NCBI GenBank assembly: GCA_013698285.1
Contig: JACCVE010000493.1
Coordinates: forward strand, 1 to 7,674
Source of the DNA: Chloroflexia bacterium
Lineage (GTDB): Bacteria > Chloroflexota > Chloroflexia > Thermomicrobiales > UBA6265
DNA: 7,674 nucleotides
Direction: 5' to 3'
Shown piece after piece: positions 1 to 4,938 of the stretch. The notes under the pieces were generated by a model that was not told the origin of the DNA, made no database searches, and saw only the letters and a program-made list of their open reading frames with translations. Each line of letters begins with the position of its first letter. The stretch's first letter is position 1. Position numbers and translations under genes: made by a program.

Positions 1-259
1 CCTCTTCGGCCGCGTCCTGGTAGGCGCAGCCGCAGTCGTCGCGGTCGAAGCCGACCCCGTCGTCGTAGTTGCCCATCACCGTGGGGATGGCCCGCTCGGC
101 GATCAGATCGACCGTCTCGTCCGGGCGAGCGCCGTAGCCGACCAGATCCCCGAGACAGTACGTCGCGTCGGGCGCGACGCCGTCGATCGAGGCCAAGGTC
201 GCCCGGGTAGCTTCGCTGTTACCGTGGAGGTCGCCGAAGATGGCGATGCGGCTGGCCAT
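1..259 (-). CDS. Metallophosphoesterase (calcineurin-like), N-terminal part, cut by window edge
   Basis: The first 86 residues of a calcineurin-like metallophosphoesterase are visible; the C-terminus lies beyond base 1. The motifs come in the usual order: GDLHGN (D10, H12) for the first metal site, GDLVGYG (D38) for the bridging Asp, and GNYDD (N64) as the GNH/D-type motif. A short Cys pair (CGC, residues 76-78) follows in the lid region. The family hydrolyses phosphomonoesters or diesters with a dinuclear metal centre; the substrate cannot be read from this fragment. The ATG start has a good Shine-Dalgarno (AAGGAG, 9 nt upstream). It lies 57 bp downstream of the aquaporin gene on the same strand, so it may be the last gene of the arsR-pstS-aquaporin transcript. 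A 13-bp dyad CGGTCA-A-TGACCG (276-288) lies just upstream; its role is unknown. Confidence 0.9.
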   Translation of the reverse strand, partial: MASRIAIFGDLHGNSEATRATLASIDGVAPDATYCLGDLVGYGARPDETVDLIAERAIPTVMGNYDDGVGFDRDDCGCAYQDAAEE

Positions 260-316
260 GGAGCCCTTCTCCTTCCGGTCAATGACCGATCCGATCACCG
301 CGCCGCCGCGGGCCGT

Positions 317-1006
317 TCACGGCGCCTCCGCATCCCACCCGCGGACGAACTGATAGACCAGCACCCCCGCCACCGCGCCGAGCGCCGGTCCGGCGACGTA
401 GAGCCACTGGTGGGTCCAGGTCGCCGAGACGAGCGCGGGGGCGAGGGAACGGGCCGGGTTCATCGACGCGCCCGAGATCGGCCCGGCGAAGAGGGCTTCG
501 AGGCCGATGGTGCCGCCGATGGCGATCGCCGCCGCCTGCCCGACCGCCCGGACATCGGTGGCGACCGAGGTGATCACGAACATCAGGAGGAACGTCAGGA
601 CGATCTCCAGCAGGAACGACCGCCCCGCCGAGCCGAGCGGCATGGTGACCCCGAGCCCGCCCGTCTCGCCGAACATCCCCCGCAGCGTCGCACTCGCCAC
701 CACGCCCCCGAGCAGTTGGGCCGCCCAGTAGCGGGGCACGAGGGGCCACGGGAAGTGGCGACCCACGGCGAAGGCCAGGGTGACCGCCGGGTTGAAATGG
801 GCCCCCGAGACGTGCCCGACGGCGTAGATCATCACCATGATCACCAGGCCGAATGTCAGGCCGATGCCGACGTGGCCGATCCGGCCGCCCGTCTCGGCGT
901 CGATCACCACGGCGCCCGTCCCGGCGAATACGAGGCCGAACGTGCCGACGGCCTCGGCGGCGAGTTGGCGCACCTGGGGATACCTCGTCACCGATCGCTC
1001 CGTCAT
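317..1006 (-). CDS. aqpN: NIP/AqpN-like aquaporin (MIP family), candidate metalloid channel
   Basis: A 229-residue MIP channel with six hydrophobic segments and both NPA boxes: SGAHFNPAVT (N72) and SGASMNPARS (N183). The stretches VGHVSGAHFNPAVTLAFA and LFAGPISGASMNPARSLAPA resemble plant NIPs and bacterial AqpN more than E. coli AqpZ. Aligning by hand to AqpZ F43/H174/T183/R189 gives an aromatic/arginine filter of F52, A171, A180, R186. The AqpZ His is replaced by Ala, which should widen the pore. Family knowledge: bacterial AqpN-type channels occur in ars operons and pass uncharged metalloid hydroxides such as As(OH)3; plant NIPs are thought to derive from them. Its ATG overlaps the pstS stop (ATGA) and it has no Shine-Dalgarno of its own, so translation is probably coupled to pstS. 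The channel call is firm; the arsenite role is inferred from residues and neighbours. Glycerol, boric or silicic acid are alternatives. Confidence 0.9.
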   Translation of the reverse strand: MTERSVTRYPQVRQLAAEAVGTFGLVFAGTGAVVIDAETGGRIGHVGIGLTFGLVIMVMIYAVGHVSGAHFNPAVTLAFAVGRHFPWPLVPRYWAAQLLGGVVASATLRGMFGETGGLGVTMPLGSAGRSFLLEIVLTFLLMFVITSVATDVRAVGQAAAIAIGGTIGLEALFAGPISGASMNPARSLAPALVSATWTHQWLYVAGPALGAVAGVLVYQFVRGWDAEAP

Positions 1007-2067
1007 CGCGTCGCGGGGGTGCCCGGCGCCCCGCTCCCGTCCGGCACCACGGCCCCGGCGATCGCCCCGTCGAGTTTGGCCTGGTTCGCCGCGTAGGTGG
1101 CATCGTCCGTCGCGACGTAGCCGACCGATTCACTGCTCTCCTTGGCGGTCGCGAGGTAGAACCGCATCAGTTCCCGCACCTCCGGACGGGCGAGACTCTC
1201 GCCGCTGACGTACACGTACAGGGGGCGGGAGAGCGGGCGGTACGAGCCATCGGCGATGGTCTCGCGGGACGGGGCGACGCAGCCCGCGCCGGCGTCGATC
1301 GCCACGGCCCGGAGGCGGTCTTGGGTCTCGACGTAGTAGGCGAAGCCGAAGTATCCGAGCGACTGCTCCTCGTCGGCGACCCCCTGGACCAGGACGTTGT
1401 CGTTCTCGCTCAGGATGTAGTCCTGTCGCGACGCGCCCCGCTCGCCCACGATCTCCGTCGTGAAAGAGTCGAAGGTGCCGGAGGCGATCCCCGGCCCATA
1501 CAACTCGATCTCCTCGTCGGGCCAGGCTGGGTCGAGGTCGCGCCAGGTCCGCGCCGGATCGTCTGGCATCCACAGCCGTCGAAGCTGCTCGACCGTCAGG
1601 CACTGGACGAAGTCGTTGGCGGGGTTCACGACCACCGTGATCCCGTCGTAGGCGATCTCGAATCCGTAGTAGGTCACGCCCGCCGCGGCGCACGCCGCTG
1701 CCTCCTCGGCGGAGATCGGCCGAGAGGCGCCCTGGATGTCGGTCTCACCGGCGCAGAAGCGCCGGAACCCACCGCCGGTGCCCGAGATCGCCACCGGCGC
1801 CTCCACGTCGCCGGTCATCCCGACGAATCGCTCGGCCACCTCGGCGGAGATCAACCATACCGTCGAGGAACCGTCCACGGAGACGGTCCCGTCGAGGGTC
1901 GCCAAGTCGACGCCCGGCGCGTACGGGATCGGCGTCGCGGCGACCGGTGACGGTGTCCCTCCCTCCCGGGCTTGCCCGGTGCCACCCAGCGGCCCGAGGA
2001 GGAGTCCGATCACGATACCGAGGACGACCGTGAGGGGGGGAGCATTGCCGCGCGGGGTTACCGTCAT
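1003..2067 (-). CDS. pstS: PstS-like periplasmic phosphate/oxyanion-binding protein
   Basis: A 354-residue substrate-binding protein. Residues 11-33 form a hydrophobic signal peptide ending near GQA, with no lipobox Cys, so a secreted or periplasmic form is expected rather than a lipoprotein. A Thr/Pro/Ala linker follows (about 38-50). Ligand-loop motifs are DGSSTV (65-70), SGTGGGFRRFCAGETD (95-110), ASRPIS (114-119) and GIASGTFDSF (193-202), giving SS/T, D110 and the SGT triad of PstS. The Arg of the E. coli RxxxSGT motif is absent, as in SphX-like PstS. Phosphate is the expected ligand; arsenate mimics it. No pstC, pstA or pstB is nearby, so it is an orphan component. The start is set by the signal peptide and by AGGGAGG about 8 nt upstream. 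The next gene overlaps its stop by 4 bp. The location between arsR and an AqpN-like channel suggests arsenate-related function or regulation, which is inference. Confidence 0.9.
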   Translation of the reverse strand: MTVTPRGNAPPLTVVLGIVIGLLLGPLGGTGQAREGGTPSPVAATPIPYAPGVDLATLDGTVSVDGSSTVWLISAEVAERFVGMTGDVEAPVAISGTGGGFRRFCAGETDIQGASRPISAEEAAACAAAGVTYYGFEIAYDGITVVVNPANDFVQCLTVEQLRRLWMPDDPARTWRDLDPAWPDEEIELYGPGIASGTFDSFTTEIVGERGASRQDYILSENDNVLVQGVADEEQSLGYFGFAYYVETQDRLRAVAIDAGAGCVAPSRETIADGSYRPLSRPLYVYVSGESLARPEVRELMRFYLATAKESSESVGYVATDDATYAANQAKLDGAIAGAVVPDGSGAPGTPATR

Positions 2068-2165
2068 CGCCGGTGCCTCCCTGATGAGGTCGAAGAAGCC
2101 AACGTCGTCGTGACCGAAACGGGTGCATCGGGGGAACGTCTCGACGACACTCCCAGCCTCTTCCC

Positions 2166-2194
2166 AGCATATCAACGACCATTGATTTAGTCCA
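2166..2194 (-). promoter_or_regulatory. Candidate promoter of pstS-aquaporin
   Basis: Read on the minus strand: -35 TGGACT (2194-2189, 4/6 to TTGACA), 17-bp spacer, -10 TATGCT (2171-2166, 4/6 to TATAAT). This stretch is conspicuously AT-richer than the surroundings. It would leave a leader of about 90 nt before the pstS ATG at 2067. An AT-rich dyad occupies the spacer and touches the -10. Confidence 0.45.
2171..2186. promoter_or_regulatory. Dyad ATCAA-N6-TTGAT, candidate ArsR operator
   Basis: Perfect 5-bp inverted repeat, ATCAA (2171-2175) and TTGAT (2182-2186), separated by CGACCA. It lies inside the spacer of the proposed pstS promoter. ArsR/SmtB operators are commonly AT-rich dyads of the TCAA-N6-TTGA type, and arsR is the gene immediately upstream. 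Binding is inferred, not shown. Confidence 0.45.
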
Positions 2195-2219
2195 CAGTCG
2201 TTTCCCTCGTCCAACGTCA

Positions 2220-2243
2220 CCAGACCCGGCGGAGCGGGTCTGG
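2220..2243 (-). terminator. Strong hairpin after arsR, terminator or attenuator candidate
   Basis: Perfect 9-bp stem CCAGACCCG (2220-2228) / CGGGTCTGG (2235-2243) with a 6-nt loop, starting 30 bp beyond the arsR stop. No clear U-tract follows on the minus strand, so it may only attenuate or stabilise the arsR 3' end, separating arsR from pstS, which has its own candidate promoter just downstream. Confidence 0.5.
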
Positions 2244-2272
2244 CCGGGGAGCCACGGGCACGACCGCGCTGC

Positions 2273-2671
2273 TCAGCAGCAGTCCACGTCGTCCTCGGCA
2301 CAGGCCCCGAGGACGACATCGGGCGGCACCGAGTCACACCGCCGGCTCGCGCCGAAGGCGGCTTCGGGCGGGAGGGACGCGAGATGGAGAAATCCGGCGA
2401 CGGGAACGGTCAAGCGTTCCCAGGCGTCCGGATCGAGGGAATAGTAGACCCATTGGGCGTCGCGTCGCGCTTGGACCAATCCGGCCTTTCGCAGCTTTGC
2501 GAGATGGTACGAGACGAGCGGTTGCGCCAACTCCAATTCGTCGATCAGGTCGCAGACACACGTTTCGGAACGGGAGAGAACCGCGAGGATGCGGAGGCGA
2601 TTGCGGTCCCCGAGGAACTTGAAGGTCTCGACCACTCGATCAACAGCCACATCTTCAAATATCGCGACCAT
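2273..2671 (-). CDS. arsR: ArsR/SmtB-family metal(loid)-responsive repressor
   Basis: A 132-residue winged-helix repressor. Helix-turn-helix residues run from about 36 to 66 and include the recognition helix QPLVSYHLAKLRKAGLV, then the wing RRDAQWVYYSL (69-79). The motif ETCVCDL (C38, C40) at the DNA-binding helix matches the As(III)-sensing CVCDL site of classical ArsR, but the third Cys of the R773 protein is Ile here. The C-terminal tail adds C112, C124 and C131-C132, which could supply further ligands. Classical action is repression of the operon and release on As(III)/Sb(III) binding. The start ATG at 2671 was chosen because the homology begins there and GGAG lies 7 nt upstream; an upstream in-frame extension is low-quality. 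The sensor type (arsenic rather than Cd/Zn) rests on CVCDL and on the adjacent channel and PstS. Confidence 0.92.
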   Translation of the reverse strand: MVAIFEDVAVDRVVETFKFLGDRNRLRILAVLSRSETCVCDLIDELELAQPLVSYHLAKLRKAGLVQARRDAQWVYYSLDPDAWERLTVPVAGFLHLASLPPEAAFGASRRCDSVPPDVVLGACAEDDVDCC

Positions 2672-2709
2672 GCAAACTCCGGCGCACGCGATCGTCGAGA
2701 CACGAATGA

Positions 2710-2738
2710 CCGGTGTCATCATAACCCGTTGACACCGG
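2710..2738. promoter_or_regulatory. Dyad CCGGTGTCA-N11-TGACACCGG over the arsR -10
   Basis: Perfect 9-bp arms (2710-2718 and 2730-2738) separated by 11 nt in the arsR/CDF divergent region. The spacer contains TATGAT on the minus strand (2723-2718, 5/6 to TATAAT), placed so that transcription would start near 2711, 40 nt before the arsR ATG. No convincing -35 is visible at 17 bp. A dyad covering the -10 is the expected arrangement for autorepression. The plus strand has TTGACA at 2729-2734 but no -10 at the right distance. The sequence differs from the pstS dyad. Confidence 0.5.
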
Positions 2739-2832
2739 CCAAGGTCCGGCACGCCCCCCACGGGGCCCGATAGACCAGTTCCCGCGCGGGTACGGAAGGG
2801 ACCAGCGCGGGGATCGGAGCGAGAGACGCCCC

Positions 2833-2841
2833 TGCTACACT
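2833..2841 (+). promoter_or_regulatory. Possible extended -10 for the CDF gene
   Basis: TGCTACACT (TGn plus TACACT, 4/6 to TATAAT) lies about 60 bp before the chosen CDF start, with no recognisable -35. It would give a leader of about 50 nt. This is a weak call, based on position and one element only. Confidence 0.25.
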
Positions 2842-2900
2842 GCCCACGCGATCGGCGGTCAGATGACTTGGCATGGCATGGGCTGGGGGTTGGGTACCAC

Positions 2901-4109
2901 ATGGATCGGCGCTCCGGAGATGGCCACGTTCACGAGGACCCGGCGCACGGCCACCATGGTGATCACGGCGATCGCGAGCACGCGGTCACACACGACCCGG
3001 GCCGGAACGATGGCCACGACCTCGGCAGCACTCGTGGCCACGACCACGGGCCGGGCGGACATGACCACGGGCCGGGCGGACATGACCACGGGCCGGACGG
3101 GCATGACCACGACCATGGGAGCGGACTGATCGGTTGGTTCCGAAACACCTTCGCCCATTCGCACGACGCCGCCGACAAGGTCGATGCCGCGATGGCGACC
3201 AGCGAGCGCGGCATCTGGGCCCTGAAGGTCTCCCTCGTCGGCCTCGGCGCCACCGCCCTCTTCCAAGTCGTCATCGTCGCCCTCTCCGGCTCGACGTCCC
3301 TGCTGGCCGACACCATCCACAACTTCGGCGACGCGGCGACCTCGGTGCCCCTCTGGATCGCCTTCTCCCTCCAGCGCCGGGCCCGCTCCCGCCGCTTCAC
3401 CTATGGCTACGGCCGGGCCGAAGACCTGGCCGGCGTGGTGATCGTCGGCCTGATCTTCTTCTCGGCCTGCGTCGCCGCCTGGGAGTCGATCGACAAGCTG
3501 CTCGACCCCCGGCCGGTGACGCACCTGTGGTGGGTCACGGCGGCGGCAGTGATCGGGTTCATCGGCAACGAGGCGGTGGCGGTGTTCCGGATCCGGGTCG
3601 GTGAGCAGATCGGCTCGGCAGCCCTGATCGCCGACGGCCAGCATTCGCGGGTCGACGGCTTCACGTCGTTGGCGGTGCTGATCGGCGTGGGCGGCGTCGC
3701 CCTGGGGGTACCGATCCTTGACCCCCTGGTCGGCCTCCTGATCACCGTCGCCATCCTGTTCATCGTCCGCGACGCGGCCAAGGCCGTCTTCAGCCGGATG
3801 CTGGACGGCATCGAGCCGGGCATCCTGGCCGACGTCGAGCACACGCCCCTGCACGTCGCCGGGGTCGATGGGGTCCACCAGGCCCGCGCCCGCTGGCTCG
3901 GCCACAAGGTCTATGCCGACCTCCACATCACGGTCGACCCCGCCCTCTCGGTCTCCGATGCCCACGACATCGTCGAACGGGTCCAGGCCGCGCTAGCCGA
4001 GCAGATCCCGGCCCTCGGCGAGGCCACGGTCCACGTCTGCCCACGCGGGGATAGCCAAGACCAGGGCCATGATCAACGTGCGGTCGTGGAGACGGTGGTC
4101 GCGGCCTAG
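2901..4109 (+). CDS. Cation diffusion facilitator (CDF) metal exporter with His-rich N-terminus
   Basis: A 402-residue CDF transporter exporting Zn2+/Cd2+/Co2+-type ions by proton antiport across the inner membrane. Residues 1-90 are cytosolic and His/Asp/Gly-rich, including four repeats of a GHDHGPG-like heptad (46-73). Six membrane segments span about 107-300. The transport site is HxxxD in TM2 (H140, D144, in DTIHNFGDA) and HxxxD in TM5 (H248, D252, in DGQHSRVD), the four-ligand pattern of Zn-type CDFs rather than the Asp-rich YiiP site. The C-terminal cytosolic domain (303-382) carries H326, H335, H342, H355 and H378. ATG 2901 is preferred over an upstream in-frame TTG (2868), but the Shine-Dalgarno is poor (GGGGG, about 10 nt upstream), so the start is uncertain. 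Divergent from arsR, it could share its regulation. The substrate is inferred. Confidence 0.93.
   Translation: MDRRSGDGHVHEDPAHGHHGDHGDREHAVTHDPGRNDGHDLGSTRGHDHGPGGHDHGPGGHDHGPDGHDHDHGSGLIGWFRNTFAHSHDAADKVDAAMATSERGIWALKVSLVGLGATALFQVVIVALSGSTSLLADTIHNFGDAATSVPLWIAFSLQRRARSRRFTYGYGRAEDLAGVVIVGLIFFSACVAAWESIDKLLDPRPVTHLWWVTAAAVIGFIGNEAVAVFRIRVGEQIGSAALIADGQHSRVDGFTSLAVLIGVGGVALGVPILDPLVGLLITVAILFIVRDAAKAVFSRMLDGIEPGILADVEHTPLHVAGVDGVHQARARWLGHKVYADLHITVDPALSVSDAHDIVERVQAALAEQIPALGEATVHVCPRGDSQDQGHDQRAVVETVVAA
3036..3119 (+). repeat. 21-bp coding tandem repeat, 4 copies (His-rich linker)
   Basis: Four in-frame 21-bp units start at 3036, 3057, 3078 and 3099. Units 2 and 3 are nearly identical at DNA level; the last is diverged (GHDHDHG). 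Each unit encodes Gly-His-Asp-His-Gly-Pro/Asp-Gly. Copy number can change without breaking the frame, altering the number of metal-binding His residues in the transporter's N-terminal tail. Confidence 0.9.
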
Positions 4110-4117
4110 TCGCGACC
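4097..4117 (+). terminator. Hairpin spanning the CDF stop codon
   Basis: Perfect 7-bp stem GGTCGCG (4097-4103) / CGCGACC (4111-4117), 7-nt loop containing the TAG stop (4107-4109). No U-tract follows, so termination is only possible, not shown. Confidence 0.35.
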
Positions 4118-4141
4118 TCGCCGTGGCGTCCGGGCCCGGCG

Positions 4142-4163
4142 CCCCGGAGGATCCCTCTCGGGG
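4142..4163 (+). terminator. Second hairpin downstream of the CDF gene
   Basis: CCCCG(G)AG pairs with CTCGGGG (7 bp with one bulged G, 7-nt loop), followed by TAAGCAC rather than a U-run. With the preceding hairpin it makes read-through from the CDF gene into the rhodanese gene less likely. The remainder of the 133-bp gap holds a 9-bp direct repeat ACCGATCGA (4183-4191, 4215-4223) of unknown meaning. Confidence 0.3.
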
Positions 4164-4242
4164 TAAGCACGGCGACATCGCGACCGATCGAGCATACCCC
4201 GCCGCGCGATGGACACCGATCGATCTCCGAAAGGTAGATGCC

Positions 4243-4446
4243 ATGCCAACGGAACTCCATCGAAACGACGTGGGGCGGATGATCGCCGACGGGGCGCAAC
4301 TCCTCGACGTGCTGCCAACTGACGAGTACGAGGCCGAGCATCTCACCGGTGCGCTCAGCATCCCGCTGAAGACGCTCGACGCCGCGACGACCGCCGGACT
4401 CGACCGCGACCGGCCGGTGATCGTCTATTGCTGGGATACTCAGTGA
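4243..4446 (+). CDS. Rhodanese domain, N-terminal part, ending at an in-frame TGA in the active-site loop
   Basis: 67 codons encode the first part of a single-domain rhodanese (sulfurtransferase handling a Cys-persulfide). Seen: LLDVLPTDEYEAEHLTGA with the conserved D22 and H33, the IPL segment, and VIVYCWDTQ, where C63 is the catalytic Cys. The frame then meets TGA (codon 68) and continues without any other interruption into the rest of the domain (DMSPRAAWRLESLGF). Relatives as I remember them read YCWDxQCDxSPRAA, with Cys at the TGA position; TGC to TGA is one base change. As read, the protein would lack the second half of the fold and be unstable. It may be a lesion, a base error, or a recoded codon. 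The ATG at 4243 is preceded by AAGG 8 nt upstream. Confidence 0.8.
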   Translation: MPTELHRNDVGRMIADGAQLLDVLPTDEYEAEHLTGALSIPLKTLDAATTAGLDRDRPVIVYCWDTQ

Positions 4447-4476
4447 GACATGAGCCCCCGGGCCGCGTGGCGGCTC
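4444..4476 (+). other. In-frame TGA with downstream hairpin (recoding candidate)
   Basis: TGA (4444-4446) interrupts one continuous frame 4243-4938. Downstream, GAGCC (4452-4456) can pair with GGCTC (4472-4476), and an inner GCC/GGC stem (4462-4464 / 4469-4471) carries a GCGT loop that starts 18 nt after the TGA. Bacterial SECIS elements have a small G-containing apical loop at about this distance. The stems are short, the 5' side has a 5-nt bulge, and GC-rich DNA folds easily, so this is suggestive only. Confidence 0.35.
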
Positions 4477-4938
4477 GAATCGCTCGGCTTCACGCGGGTC
4501 TTCGATTACGTCGCCGGTGAAGCCGATTGGCTCGCCTTCGGCCTGCCGACCGAGGGGACAAACGCTCACGTGCCGCGGGCCGGCCAGGTCGCCCGACCAG
4601 ATGCGCCGGCCTGCCACCTGACCGACCGGCTCGGTGATGTCCGCGACCGCACACGGGCGGCAGGGTGGGATAGCTGCGTCGTGATCAATGAACGGGGCAT
4701 CGTGCTCGGCCGCATCCGTGGTGACGCACTTGACGGGAATGCGGAGCAGTTGGCTGATGCCGTGATGCGACCCGGCCCGGTGACGGTCCGACCGAGTGAA
4801 CCACTCGACGGACTCGTGCGTCGGATGCGGGAGCGAAGTACGGCGGACATCGTCGTCTCGACATCGAACGGGATGCTCGTCGGCGTGCTTCGACGCGCCG
4901 ACGCCGAGCGGCGACTCGCGGAAGAGACCAAAGCGTGA
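4450..4938 (+). CDS. C-terminal part of the same gene: end of rhodanese domain plus CBS pair
   Basis: In the same frame as 4243-4446, separated only by TGA and GAC. Codons 70-104 of the composite gene (MSPRAAWRLESLGF...VFDYVAGEADWLAFGLPTEG) complete the rhodanese fold. Residues about 125-231 form two CBS motifs: DSCVVINERGIVLGRIRGDAL, then AVMRPGPVTVRPSEPLDGLV...STADIVVSTSNGMLVGVLRRAD. CBS pairs usually bind adenine nucleotides and act as regulatory modules. The composite protein would be 231 residues. The ATG at 4450 aligns with an internal residue of the family, and no Shine-Dalgarno precedes it, so independent translation is doubtful; reinitiation after the TGA six bases before is possible. 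The 3' end overlaps the next start (GTGA). Confidence 0.8.
   Translation: MSPRAAWRLESLGFTRVFDYVAGEADWLAFGLPTEGTNAHVPRAGQVARPDAPACHLTDRLGDVRDRTRAAGWDSCVVINERGIVLGRIRGDALDGNAEQLADAVMRPGPVTVRPSEPLDGLVRRMRERSTADIVVSTSNGMLVGVLRRADAERRLAEETKA

Noticed and set aside
317..1006. Water-specific AqpZ
   Set aside because: The His and Thr of the AqpZ selectivity filter are both Ala and the NPA flanks match NIP-type channels.
853..1950. Long plus-strand frame antisense to pstS and the aquaporin
   Set aside because: Composition is Arg/Gly/Asp-rich GC-shadow sequence with no recognisable domain; the minus-strand genes are strongly supported.
1003..2067. Part of a standard pst phosphate-uptake operon
   Set aside because: No pstC, pstA, pstB or phoU is next to it; the following gene is a channel and the preceding one arsR.
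3036..3119. CRISPR-like array
   Set aside because: The units are contiguous 21-bp coding repeats without spacers.
2859..3965. Long minus-strand frame antisense to the CDF gene
   Set aside because: No family features; the reverse reading of the His-rich repeats produces the low-complexity tail. The plus-strand CDF is clear.
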